From an uncultured Bacilli bacterium (GTDB taxonomy: Bacteria; Bacillota_I; Bacilli_A; RF39; UBA660): DNA of 64,000 bases. The notes beneath the pieces are model-generated. The model saw nothing but the letters and a program-made list of their open reading frames with translations. It was not told the DNA's origin and ran no database searches. The stretch is from positions 17,676 to 81,675 of the forward strand of contig CASTSB010000007.1 in NCBI GenBank assembly GCA_949451605.1, in the 5' to 3' direction. A program made the translations under genes and the position numbers. Of the stretch, positions 50,096-59,294 are shown in pieces (position 1 is the first letter of the stretch; each line of letters opens with the position of its first letter).

Positions 50096-52239
50096 AAAAG
50101 ACTTAAACTAACTTTATTTTTTTCTAATGAAATATCATCAACATAACAATCTACAATATCACCAACACTGAATAAATCTGATGGATGTTTAATAAATTCC
50201 TTTGATAATTTAGAAATATGTGCTAAGCCATCATCATGTAAACCAATATCAATAAATAACCCAAAATCTACAACATTTCTTACTGTACCTTGTAGCTTCA
50301 TTCCAACAGATAAATCTTTAATATCTAAAATATCACTCTTTAAGATTGGTTGTGGATATTCATCTCTTGGATCCAAATTAGGTTTCTTCAAAGATGCTAT
50401 TACATCTTCTAATGTATAAATATCTGTTTTTAATTTATCTTTATACTCTTCAATATTTAATTTATCTAATTTCTCAATTAAATCTTGGCTTCCAATTTCT
50501 TCGATTGAAGAATTAAGTAATTCAAGTAGTTTAAGTGCAATATCATAGCTTTCTGGATGAATAGCTGTAGAATCTAATACATTATCTCCATCAGTAATAC
50601 GTAAAAAACCAATTGCTTGTTCATATGCTTTATCTGATAAAAGCTTTTTCTTTTTAATTTCATCACGTGATTTGATTTTACCAACACTCTCACGATATTC
50701 AATAATCTTTTCTATAGCTTTTTTAGTTATACCAGATACATATTTTAAAAGTGAAGTAGATGCAGTATTAATATTTACTCCAACACTATTTACACACTTT
50801 TCTACAACAAAGTCCAAAGAAGTTGATAATTTTTTTTCAGAAACATCATGTTGATACAATCCAACTCCTATTCCTTCTGGTGGAATCTTTACAAGCTCAG
50901 CTAAGGGATCTTGAAGTCTTCTACCAATACTTACTGCACTTCTTTTTTCAACAGCAAGATCAGGAAATTCTTCTATGGCAAGAGGTGACGCACTATAAAT
51001 TGAAGCACCTGCTTCACTAACAATTACATACTTACAATCAAGTTTATAATCTTTAATCATTTCTGAGCAAAACTTTTCTGATTCACGAGAAGCTGTACCA
51101 TTACCAATTGCAATTACAGAAACATTATATTTTTTAATTAATTGAACTACTACTTCTTTACTTAACCTAATTCTCTCTTCAGTATTTCCATTTAGAAAGG
51201 GTTTTATAACAGTAGAATCTAAATACTTACCATTAGTATCTACTACTGCTAACTTACATCCATTTACGTATCCTGGATCAAAGGCAAGTACTACTTTTTC
51301 CTTCATAGGAGGAGTTAATAACAAAGCTTCTAAGTTTTTACCAAAATTATTAATTGCTGCTTCTTCCCCAACTTCAGTTAAATCACTTCTAATTTCTCTC
51401 TCAATTGATGGCGCAATTAATCTCTTATAAGAGTCATCTATTGCCTCTTTAATATACGAAGTAACAAAACTTTTATCATTCTTAATAATCTTTTTCTCTA
51501 AAAAAGAAAGTACTTCATCTTTATTAATATCAATGGAAACAGTTAATATTTTTTCATTTTCCCCTCTATTAAGTGCAAGAACTCTATGTGGCTTAATCCA
51601 TTTTACTGGCTCACTATATTCATAATACATTTCATAAGTTTTATTTTCATCTTCGGCATTCTTTTTTAATTTCGAAGTAATAACTCCATTTTTATAGAAG
51701 AAATTTCTTATACTTTTTCTATAAGATGCATTATCACTAATCCATTCTGCAATTATATATTTAGCTCCTTCAATACATTTATTAATATCCAAATCTTCTT
51801 TTACAAATTTAGAAGACATATCTTCTATACTTCCATTAAGTGGAAAAGACATCATCATCTTTGCTAAAGGCTCAAGTCCAAGTGCAATTGCCTCAGTTGC
51901 CTTAGTTTTCTTCTTCTCCTTATATGGTCTATATAAATCTTCAACTTCTACTAATTTAGTACATTTCAAAATACTTTCTCTTAATTCATCATTCATCATA
52001 CCTTTTTCTTCGATTAGACGAATAACATCTTCTTTTCTCTTTAATAAATTAGCTTGGTACTCATAAACTTCACTAATTTTGCGAATAGTTTCTTCATCTA
52101 AAGCACCAGTAGCTTCTTTTCTATATCTTGCTATAAAAGGTATAGTATTACCTTCACTAAGCATTTCCAAAACAACATTTACTTGCTTTTCAGTTATATT
52201 TAAATCATTTGCTATTTCTTTAATAATTATATCGTTCAT
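50086..52239 (-). CDS. tex: Tex-family RNA-binding transcription accessory protein
   Basis: The 717-residue protein has the full Tex layout: N-terminal helical region (TIPFIARYRKEATGALDEE), the YqgF-like domain (VVLAFDPGYVNGCKLAVVD, near 317), helix-hairpin-helix region (GVGLYQHDV, NINTASTSLLKYVSGI) and a C-terminal S1 domain (GMKLQGTVRNVVDFGLFIDIG). Tex acts in transcription and tolerance of toxin or stress genes in several bacteria. Length is the norm. A GGAGGATG ribosome site precedes the ATG. Confidence 0.97.
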   Translation of the reverse strand: MNDIIIKEIANDLNITEKQVNVVLEMLSEGNTIPFIARYRKEATGALDEETIRKISEVYEYQANLLKRKEDVIRLIEEKGMMNDELRESILKCTKLVEVEDLYRPYKEKKKTKATEAIALGLEPLAKMMMSFPLNGSIEDMSSKFVKEDLDINKCIEGAKYIIAEWISDNASYRKSIRNFFYKNGVITSKLKKNAEDENKTYEMYYEYSEPVKWIKPHRVLALNRGENEKILTVSIDINKDEVLSFLEKKIIKNDKSFVTSYIKEAIDDSYKRLIAPSIEREIRSDLTEVGEEAAINNFGKNLEALLLTPPMKEKVVLAFDPGYVNGCKLAVVDTNGKYLDSTVIKPFLNGNTEERIRLSKEVVVQLIKKYNVSVIAIGNGTASRESEKFCSEMIKDYKLDCKYVIVSEAGASIYSASPLAIEEFPDLAVEKRSAVSIGRRLQDPLAELVKIPPEGIGVGLYQHDVSEKKLSTSLDFVVEKCVNSVGVNINTASTSLLKYVSGITKKAIEKIIEYRESVGKIKSRDEIKKKKLLSDKAYEQAIGFLRITDGDNVLDSTAIHPESYDIALKLLELLNSSIEEIGSQDLIEKLDKLNIEEYKDKLKTDIYTLEDVIASLKKPNLDPRDEYPQPILKSDILDIKDLSVGMKLQGTVRNVVDFGLFIDIGLHDDGLAHISKLSKEFIKHPSDLFSVGDIVDCYVDDISLEKNKVSLSLLER

Positions 52240-52315
52240 ACATCCTCCATAATATCCATAAATATTTTATCATAATAACACAAAAAGTAAAAAGATACTT
52301 TACTTCTCTTTACAA

Positions 52316-52340
52316 AAGAAAAAGATTTCAAAAGAAACCC
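52316..52340 (-). terminator. Probable intrinsic terminator
   Basis: On the minus strand GGTTTC (52339-52334) pairs with GAAATC (52329-52324) followed by TTTTTC-TTTTG. It lies just after the 52346 gene. Confidence 0.55.
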
Positions 52341-52345
52341 TTTAT

Positions 52346-53044
52346 TTAATTAGCACTAGATGAAAAATTTAAATAAATATCACCAAACTCCACTGTAAAT
52401 GGACCATCAGCAGGAGTTATGGCTCTATCACTATATTTTATAGTTAAATAGATAACCGAACTTCTAGACATAGAATCAGTAGTATCCAAATAATTATTAC
52501 CAGAATTAGTATAATTTGGATCTTTTGCACTATCAGGAACAGTCATCATAGAACCACCATATTGAAAACTCATACTAATATTTCTACATGTAGATTCTAC
52601 TAATGATTCTGTTGCTCCTTCTAATGCCGTACACTTTTTCGTATAAGCCGTTCCGGGTACATTTTTAAATCCAACACCTCTATAATATGCTTTGTAATTT
52701 CCTGTATTAAATGCATAAAAAGCATAGACAACTTGTTGACCTGGTTCTGTAAAAGACGCACTAAGATTAGAAATTGTAGGACTATCTCCTGAATTATCAA
52801 TAACTGCTTTCGAAGAATTTTCAGCAACTATTGGAGTTTCTGAAACTGGTTCTACTAAACCTTCATCTAAAGATAATCTTGATTTTGAAAGCTTAACACT
52901 AAAGTTATTTTTACTCGGACTAACAGTAGTAGTACTTCTAATTATTAAAGAACTAGAAAACGCCGCAAAGGCAATCGAAAAAGAAAAAACACCAACGATT
53001 AAAACTATTAATGTAATATTTTTATCATATCTTCTTGTTTTCAT
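52346..53044 (-). CDS. Secreted protein with SipW-type signal, TasA-like layout
   Basis: The 232-residue protein has a basic start (MKTRRYDKN), a membrane segment (ITLIVLIVGVFSFSIAFA) and then AAFSSSLIIRSTTTVSPS, the same layout as the proteins at 1-241 and 59295-63746. The mature part is a beta-rich domain with two Cys (KKCTALE, STCRNISM) and a TIKYSDRA end. TasA/camelysin relatives form surface fibres, and such signals are usually cut by SipW-type peptidases like the one at 38774-40027. The fibre role is inference. Confidence 0.7.
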   Translation of the reverse strand: MKTRRYDKNITLIVLIVGVFSFSIAFAAFSSSLIIRSTTTVSPSKNNFSVKLSKSRLSLDEGLVEPVSETPIVAENSSKAVIDNSGDSPTISNLSASFTEPGQQVVYAFYAFNTGNYKAYYRGVGFKNVPGTAYTKKCTALEGATESLVESTCRNISMSFQYGGSMMTVPDSAKDPNYTNSGNNYLDTTDSMSRSSVIYLTIKYSDRAITPADGPFTVEFGDIYLNFSSSAN

Positions 53045-53079
53045 AACTAAACCTATCTTATATCTAAAATTATATCATA

Positions 53080-53114
53080 AAAAGAAAAAGAAATACTACT
53101 TATTAGCATTTCTT
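53080..53114 (-). terminator. Intrinsic terminator overlapping the end of the 53096 gene
   Basis: On the minus strand AAGAAATGCT (53114-53105) pairs with AGTATTTCTT (53097-53088, one G-T pair), followed by TTTC-TTTTT. Confidence 0.75.
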
Positions 53115-54097
53115 GAACAAGTATAACCTGATGCATTCATACTCTTTTCAATATCATCTATATTTTGATTATATTCATAATCAGGTAACTTCTCTTTATA
53201 CTTACTATAAATAGGCTCTATTCTTTCAACATCCATAGTTGAATAATCTAGAGTATGAGTCTTATTTAAAGAACCATTATATAAATCACATGACATAGAA
53301 GCTCCTGCATCCAAAGTCTCAAGTTCTAAAGATAAAGCTTTACAATTGTTGTATCCTGCTTCCAATCTTGCTCCATCTATTGCTCTATCACCTTGAGTAG
53401 TATCTGCAAAATTAATTGATTTTAATTCTTTATTTTTAAAATGAAATTCATAAGAATAAATATAATTAAAATCTGCATCATTTGATTCTAAACTACATTC
53501 TAAAACCCCAGTAGTAATTTCCTCTTTTTTAGGAATTGGTTCTAACTCTACATTCTTAGCACTATCTAATAACTTTGTTATTTCTGGCAAAAATACAATT
53601 ATGAGAATTAATCCACCAAATAAGAAAATCATTAAAGTAGTTTTTACTTTTCCTGGACCTTTATAATCAATATTTACTTCTTTCATTTTTCTATTTTCTA
53701 AAATAGCTGCTTCATCTTTTTTATAATTAATAATATTACTTGCAACTAAACTAGATTCAGACTCTTGTTTTTTCTCTTCAACTTTTGGCTTATCATCAAG
53801 TATCTCATATTCAACACCAATTGGTTTTAATATTCTATCATCCTTATTAGGAACATTATTAATAGATTCACTATTTCCATCTCCTGCAGTTGGTGGTGCA
53901 ACTACAGGAGATGCAACTGTTGGAGGTGCAACGCTAGGAACCTCTACAACAGGAGGAGCAACTTCAGGAGTAGTACTCACTACACTATTATCAGGAATAG
54001 CTTCCACTGGCAAAGATGGATTATCATTACTTGGTATATCCTGTATAAATTTATTTTCATCAACATTAGGCATTTGATTATTATCATTATTATTCAC
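53096..54097 (-). CDS. Single-pass membrane protein with Pro/Val-rich cytosolic part, unknown
   Basis: About 333 residues. The N-terminal half is Asn-rich, then Pro/Val/Ala-rich (VAPPVVEVPSVAPPTVAS), then charged; a membrane segment follows (TTLMIFLFGGLILIIVFLP, about 155-173), and an extracellular domain with four Cys residues ends the protein. I do not recognise the domain. TTG 54106 lies inside the ribosome site, so GTG 54097-54095 (7 bases after GGGAG) is preferred. It follows rpe in the kinase/phosphatase operon direction. Confidence 0.65.
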   Translation of the reverse strand: MNNNDNNQMPNVDENKFIQDIPSNDNPSLPVEAIPDNSVVSTTPEVAPPVVEVPSVAPPTVASPVVAPPTAGDGNSESINNVPNKDDRILKPIGVEYEILDDKPKVEEKKQESESSLVASNIINYKKDEAAILENRKMKEVNIDYKGPGKVKTTLMIFLFGGLILIIVFLPEITKLLDSAKNVELEPIPKKEEITTGVLECSLESNDADFNYIYSYEFHFKNKELKSINFADTTQGDRAIDGARLEAGYNNCKALSLELETLDAGASMSCDLYNGSLNKTHTLDYSTMDVERIEPIYSKYKEKLPDYEYNQNIDDIEKSMNASGYTCSRNANK

Positions 54098-54134
54098 ACT
54101 TATCAACTCCCTATTATAACTAATTATAGCATAT

Positions 54135-54761
54135 TTATCTTAAAGTGTTTATCTTTTCTTGAAAGTCATCTGAAGAAATAATATAGCTTCCACTAACAAC
54201 GATATCTGCTTTAGAACACATTTTAACTGTTTCATTATTTACTCCACCATCAATATTAATAACAGCATCTATCTTATATTCATCTAGTAATGTCCTAACT
54301 TCTTCTAACCTATTTTCTGACTCTTCTATAAATGATTGTCCTCCTGCACCAGGTTCAACACTCATTACAAGTATCATATCAAGATATGGCAAATAAGGAA
54401 CTAAAGAAGAAATAGGAGTATCAGGCTTTATCGCAAGACCAGCTTTAATAGAATAACTTTTAATTAAATTTAAACACTTTTCAATATCTTGGTCTACTTC
54501 AATATGAAAAGTTATATATTCAGTATTAAGTTCTGCATACAATGGAATATATTTTAAAGGATCACTTACCATTAAATGAACATCAAGTCTTTTTGAAGTA
54601 TACTTATAAATATTCTTCATTTCCCTAAAAGGCATAGTTTTGTTCTTTACAAACTTACCATCCATAATATCTAAATGAATATAATCAACATCTGTTTCAT
54701 TTAGCTTTATAAGATCATTAGGTATATTCTTACTACTTAAAAATGATGCACTAACCTTCAC
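54135..54761 (-). CDS. rpe: Ribulose-phosphate 3-epimerase
   Basis: The 208-residue TIM-barrel enzyme interconverts ribulose 5-phosphate and xylulose 5-phosphate in the pentose phosphate pathway. Motifs are SASFLSS, YIHLDIMDGKFV (metal His and Asp), LDVHLMVSDP, VEPGAGGQSF and NIDGGVN. The start is GTG, which overlaps the TAG stop of rsgA by one base; the ribosome site GGAG lies inside rsgA. The rsgA-rpe order is that of Bacillus (cpgA-rpe). Confidence 0.96.
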   Translation of the reverse strand: MKVSASFLSSKNIPNDLIKLNETDVDYIHLDIMDGKFVKNKTMPFREMKNIYKYTSKRLDVHLMVSDPLKYIPLYAELNTEYITFHIEVDQDIEKCLNLIKSYSIKAGLAIKPDTPISSLVPYLPYLDMILVMSVEPGAGGQSFIEESENRLEEVRTLLDEYKIDAVINIDGGVNNETVKMCSKADIVVSGSYIISSDDFQEKINTLR

Positions 54762-55594
54762 TATTTAACATCTCCTTTAATAAAACTTAGATAATTTTCA
54801 TATCTACTCTTCATTATATTATTCTCTAAAACTGCTCTTTTTACCAAACATTCACTCTCATTAGTATGATTACAATCACTAAAAGGACAAGGATAATTTT
54901 TAAACTCTATAAAAGCATTTCTTATTTCTTCTTTACTATTTAAATAAAAATCTAAAGCAGAAAAACCTGGAGTATCAACTACTTTACCATCTAAAAAATC
55001 AAACAACTCAACCACTCTAGTAGTATGTCTTCCTCTTCCAAGTGCAATTGATACTTCACCTGTTTCTAAATTCCATGAAGAATTTAACTTATTAAGAAGC
55101 GATGATTTACCTGATCCAGTTTGTCCTGTAAAAACACAAGTATTATTAGAGATTAATTCTTTTATTCTATCAGTTTCTCTATTAGAAATCACAATATACC
55201 CAATTTTTCTATAATAATCTAAAATACCTTTTATTTCTTCTAGATATTCATTACTCACTAAATCTTCTTTAGTTATTACTATTATTGGTTTTACATTATG
55301 AATTTCCATGAGTACTAATAATTTATCTAAAAGATTTAATGAAAAATCAGGATTAACTAAACTAGTAACAATAAAAGCTAAATCAATATTACTAACTTTT
55401 GGTCTTTGAAACTCATTCTTACGTGGTAATACTTTTTCAATTAATAATTTTTCTTTATTAAAAAGAACATAATCCCCTACAAGCGGAGTAATATGTTCTT
55501 TTCTAAATATACCACGGCATTTACAAGGATAAGTTTCATTATTATATTTTACTATATGTAAATCACTTGAAATTTTAATTATTTGTCCTTGCAT
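54761..55594 (-). CDS. rsgA: Ribosome small-subunit-dependent GTPase A
   Basis: The 277-residue circularly permuted GTPase helps mature the 30S subunit. In order: N-terminal OB fold, VTKEDL-like G4, the P-loop GQTGSGKSSLLN (about 160-171), the G3 motif DTPGFSALD and a zinc site CPFSDCNHTNESEC near 235-250. It lies between prkC and rpe, as in Bacillus, where PrkC can phosphorylate it. A GGGGGAT ribosome site precedes the ATG. Confidence 0.96.
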   Translation of the reverse strand: MQGQIIKISSDLHIVKYNNETYPCKCRGIFRKEHITPLVGDYVLFNKEKLLIEKVLPRKNEFQRPKVSNIDLAFIVTSLVNPDFSLNLLDKLLVLMEIHNVKPIIVITKEDLVSNEYLEEIKGILDYYRKIGYIVISNRETDRIKELISNNTCVFTGQTGSGKSSLLNKLNSSWNLETGEVSIALGRGRHTTRVVELFDFLDGKVVDTPGFSALDFYLNSKEEIRNAFIEFKNYPCPFSDCNHTNESECLVKRAVLENNIMKSRYENYLSFIKGDVK

Positions 55595-55612
55595 AAATCC
55601 CCCTATGTTTAA

Positions 55613-57433
55613 TTATTGTGTAGTATTTGTATTATTATTTTCTGGTTTAGTCGTTGTATTACCAGGATCTTTATCTTTATCTGTAGTACTATCACCATCT
55701 GGTTTAGTAGGCTTTTCTTCTACCTTCTTAGGTGCAATAGCAACTGTTACTGTAAGAGTTGACCCTTTAATAATTGGTGTTCCTTTAGCACGAGATTGTC
55801 CAATAATTTTATTAACTTCATATTTATTAGTTTCTTGTTCTATAACTTTAATTGTTAAATCATGCTTTAGACAAAATGCTTCAGCATCCTCCAAATTCCA
55901 TCCTTCTGCTTGCATATCAGGGAAAGAATCAACAATATTTGGTATATATAAGATTAATGAATCTCCTGATTTTACTTCACTTCCAGCAGCAAGTGATTGA
56001 CCTATAATTTCTTGATCATCATATTCTTTAGAATCATCAGTAACATCTTTTTTCTCAACTGTAACTTTAAGTCCATATTGTGTACTTAGAATAGTTTTAA
56101 TTTCTATATAATTTTGGCCTGTATAATCTTCAAGTTCAAAAGTTTCTTCACCCTTAGATTTATAAATAGTAACTACTGCTCCGTATTTAGCTTTCTTTCC
56201 AGCTTTTGGATTTGTTCTTACGACTCTGTTTTTATCTATTTCATCACTAGCAACACTCTCTATCTTACTAGCAACCTTGAAGCCTTTCTTTTCAAGTAAT
56301 GATTGACACTTACTAACTTTTAAATTCTTACAATCTGGAACAGTTTCCTCTTTACTTGAAAATTTAGGTAAGACAAAAATTATAAAAATTAAAGAAATAA
56401 TAAATATTGCAGCAACTATAGATAACACAATTATAATTATTTTATTTCTTTTATCATTTTTCTTTTCTTTTTTATCCTCATCAAGAAAATCTTCTTCAGT
56501 ATTTTCTATTTCAGGAGTATCTTGTACTTTTAATATATCTTCTTTTTGAACTTTCTTTTTATCTTCATGCTCAGGATACTTATATTTATAAGGTTCTTCA
56601 TCCATACGATCGTCATCTAAAGCAGTTAATAAATCATCATGCATGCTTTTAACATCATCATATCTATTTTTAGGATTCTTTGCAGTTGATTTAATTATTA
56701 TATTTTCAATGCTTTGTGGTAAAGCAGAATTAGAATCTCTAAGGCTTGGAAGTGGATCTTTCATATGCTTTAAAGCAATCTCCACTGCATTATCTCCTCT
56801 AAATGGTAATGTTCCACTAAGAAGTTCATAAAAGATAATACCCATCGAATAAATATCACTTTTTATTGTTGAACCTTTACCTAAAGCTTGTTCTGGTGGT
56901 AAATAATGAACTGATCCCATAACAGAATTAGTTTGAGTTAACTGAGTAGAATTAAGAGCCATCGCAATACCAAAATCAGTAATTTTTATTTGACCATCAT
57001 CTTTAATCATAATATTTTGAGGTTTTAAATCTCTATGAATGATATAAGAGTCATGCGCATGAGCCATACCTTCTGTAATTTGAAGCATAATATCAATTGC
57101 TTCTGATAAAGTTAAATTACCACGTTTTTTTAACAATTGCTTTAGTGTTTTACCTTCAATATATTCCATAACAATGTAATAAAGTCCATCATCTTCTCCA
57201 ACATCATACATTTCTACAATATTTGGATGTGCTAAAGATGAAGCAGACAAAGCTTCTCTTTGAAATCTTCTAACAAATTTTTCATCATTAGATAAATCTC
57301 CTCTTAGTACTTTAATAGCTACATTTCTATCTAGAATAGTATCATATCCTAAATAAACATTAGCCATTCCACCTTCACCAATTGAACGAATTATTTCATA
57401 ACGCTCATTTATTTTTTGCCCCTTTGTAATCAT
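55613..57433 (-). CDS. prkC: PASTA-domain Ser/Thr protein kinase
   Basis: The 606-residue membrane kinase has an N-terminal catalytic domain (GEGGMANVYLG Gly loop, HRDLKPQNIM catalytic loop, DFGIA), a juxtamembrane charged region, one membrane segment (IIIIVLSIVAAIFIISLIFIIF, about 331-352) and three extracellular PASTA repeats (about 360-565), which sense muropeptides or lipid II in relatives. A Thr/Asn/Asp-rich tail ends it. ATG overlaps the TGA stop of prpC (ATGA), so kinase and phosphatase are made together. Confidence 0.97.
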   Translation of the reverse strand: MITKGQKINERYEIIRSIGEGGMANVYLGYDTILDRNVAIKVLRGDLSNDEKFVRRFQREALSASSLAHPNIVEMYDVGEDDGLYYIVMEYIEGKTLKQLLKKRGNLTLSEAIDIMLQITEGMAHAHDSYIIHRDLKPQNIMIKDDGQIKITDFGIAMALNSTQLTQTNSVMGSVHYLPPEQALGKGSTIKSDIYSMGIIFYELLSGTLPFRGDNAVEIALKHMKDPLPSLRDSNSALPQSIENIIIKSTAKNPKNRYDDVKSMHDDLLTALDDDRMDEEPYKYKYPEHEDKKKVQKEDILKVQDTPEIENTEEDFLDEDKKEKKNDKRNKIIIIVLSIVAAIFIISLIFIIFVLPKFSSKEETVPDCKNLKVSKCQSLLEKKGFKVASKIESVASDEIDKNRVVRTNPKAGKKAKYGAVVTIYKSKGEETFELEDYTGQNYIEIKTILSTQYGLKVTVEKKDVTDDSKEYDDQEIIGQSLAAGSEVKSGDSLILYIPNIVDSFPDMQAEGWNLEDAEAFCLKHDLTIKVIEQETNKYEVNKIIGQSRAKGTPIIKGSTLTVTVAIAPKKVEEKPTKPDGDSTTDKDKDPGNTTTKPENNNTNTTQ

Positions 57434-58176
57434 TTACCTTCACCTTCTTCAAAACGAACTAGATAAGCAACAGATATATTATCTGTACCACCTCTGTTAT
57501 TTGCTTTCTGAACTAATTTAACAACCTTATCCTCTGGAGTACCATCAGATATTAATACTTTCTCAATTTGATCCTTATCAAGCATATTACTTAATCCATC
57601 ACTACATAAAAGTATTTGTGAAATATCCATATCACAATCAAAAATATCAACATCTATTTCTAAAGAAGCTCCAAGCGCTTTCATTAATACATTTTTCTTA
57701 GGATGAACACTTGCTTCTTCTTTAGTTAATTCACCAGCACTAACTAATAAATTAACTAAAGTATGATCATAAGTCACTTTATGTAAAATATTATCTTTTA
57801 AAACAAATCCACTTGAATCTCCAACATTACCAAATAATAAATAATCACTAGTTAAAATTGCCATTACTAAAGTTGTTCCCATTCCTTTACTTTCTGGATG
57901 GCTTTTTTCATGTTGAAATATCAATTTATTAGTTTCATCTACAGTATCTCTAATCCAATTTACTGCATCAACTTTACTCATACTGGCAAATGTTTCTTTA
58001 AAATGTCTACTTACATAGCCTATTGCAATAGAACTTGCAACTTCTCCAGCAGAATGGCCACCCATTCCATCAGCAATTGCTAATAAATAACTACCTTCTT
58101 CGTTTTTTACAATAACTACACTGTCCTCGTTATGATCACGTACTTTTCCGGCATCAGTTAAATAAAAAGATTTCAT
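57430..58176 (-). CDS. prpC: PP2C-type protein phosphatase
   Basis: The 248-residue phosphatase reverses the kinase encoded next to it. Metal-binding motifs of the PP2C family are visible: TDAGKVRDHNEDS, LAIADGMGGHSAGEVAS, GMGTTLVMA, GNVGDSSGF, CSDGLSNML and RGGTDNISVAYL. It overlaps rlmN upstream (ATGA) and prkC downstream (ATGA). The TGA stops at both overlaps show that TGA is a stop codon in this organism. Confidence 0.97.
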   Translation of the reverse strand: MKSFYLTDAGKVRDHNEDSVVIVKNEEGSYLLAIADGMGGHSAGEVASSIAIGYVSRHFKETFASMSKVDAVNWIRDTVDETNKLIFQHEKSHPESKGMGTTLVMAILTSDYLLFGNVGDSSGFVLKDNILHKVTYDHTLVNLLVSAGELTKEEASVHPKKNVLMKALGASLEIDVDIFDCDMDISQILLCSDGLSNMLDKDQIEKVLISDGTPEDKVVKLVQKANNRGGTDNISVAYLVRFEEGEGK

Positions 58177-59192
58177 ACATCCTCCTTCTTGCTTCTAAGT
58201 TGTCCACAGGCAGCACTAATATTACCACCAAATTCTCTTCTTATTGTTACACATACTTTATTCTTCTTAAGTATATCATAAAACTTCATAATTTGAACAG
58301 TATTTGTCCTTTGAAAATCAATATTATTAGTTTCATTATAAGGAATTAAATTAATATAGCAATTAAGCCCTTTAACAAGCTTAGCAAGTTCCTCTGCACA
58401 TTCTAAAGAATCATTAACTCCTTTAAGTAAAATATACTCAAAAGTAAGACGTCTATTAGTCTTTTTATAATATTCTTTTAAAGCTGGGATTAGAACCTCT
58501 AAAGAATAAGCTTTATTAATAGGCATTATTTTATTTCTTAATTCATTATTGGGAGCATGCAAACTAATTGCTAAATTAACTTGTAAAGGAAACTTTGAAA
58601 ACTCTTTTATCTTAGGAACTATACCACATGTTGATACAGTAATATGTCTTGCTCCTATCGCTAATCCAAAAGGATTATTTATGATACTAAAGAACTTCAT
58701 AACATTATCATAATTGTCAAAAGGCTCCCCTATTCCCATTACAACAACATGACTAATTCTTTCTCCAAACTCTTTTTCAATCATTAGAATCTGTAAAACC
58801 ATTTCATAAGCTTCTAAATTTCTTACTTTTTTTCTTCTTCCAGACTCACAAAAGTGGCATCCCATATTGCATCCAACTTGACTAGAAACACAAACACTAT
58901 TACCAAAATCATGCTTCATAAGTACTGCCTCTATATGTTCATTATCACTAAGTTCAAATAAATATTTTCTAACATCTACATCTTTTTGTACTTCTACTAT
59001 CTTTAATCTATTAATTGACAATTCACTACTAACTTTAGAAAGTACTTCTTTACTTAAATTTGTTACTTCACTAAAACTTTCTATTCTTTTATTATATAAC
59101 CAATCAAATAATTGTTTTGCATGAAACTTCTTAGATCCGATACTTAAAAAATAATTTTCTAAATCATCTAAGTTATAACCATAAATATTCAA
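58173..59192 (-). CDS. rlmN: Dual-specificity 23S rRNA/tRNA adenine C2-methyltransferase
   Basis: The radical-SAM enzyme methylates C2 of adenine 2503 in 23S rRNA and of adenine 37 in tRNA. It has the CNMGCHFC cluster motif (CxxxCxxC), EAVLMKHDFGNSVCVSSQVG before it, GEPFDNYDNVMKF, and the second catalytic Cys in the C-terminal SAACGQLR. GTG 59201 overlaps the GAGGTGG ribosome site; TTG 59192-59190 (6 bases after) is the better start. It is first in the rlmN-prpC-prkC-rsgA-rpe operon. Confidence 0.96.
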   Translation of the reverse strand: MNIYGYNLDDLENYFLSIGSKKFHAKQLFDWLYNKRIESFSEVTNLSKEVLSKVSSELSINRLKIVEVQKDVDVRKYLFELSDNEHIEAVLMKHDFGNSVCVSSQVGCNMGCHFCESGRRKKVRNLEAYEMVLQILMIEKEFGERISHVVVMGIGEPFDNYDNVMKFFSIINNPFGLAIGARHITVSTCGIVPKIKEFSKFPLQVNLAISLHAPNNELRNKIMPINKAYSLEVLIPALKEYYKKTNRRLTFEYILLKGVNDSLECAEELAKLVKGLNCYINLIPYNETNNIDFQRTNTVQIMKFYDILKKNKVCVTIRREFGGNISAACGQLRSKKEDV

Positions 59193-59261
59193 GAATACCA
59201 CCTCTATCTACAATAAATATTATAATTTATTTAAACTTAAAAGTAAAATTTAATTAATAAC

Positions 59262-59291
59262 AAAAATAAATAGCACAAAAAAGTGCTATTT
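59262..59291 (-). terminator. Intrinsic terminator after the BspA-like gene
   Basis: On the minus strand AAATAGCAC (59291-59283) pairs with GTGCTATTT (59276-59268), followed by ATTTTTG. Confidence 0.8.
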
Positions 59292-59294
59292 ATC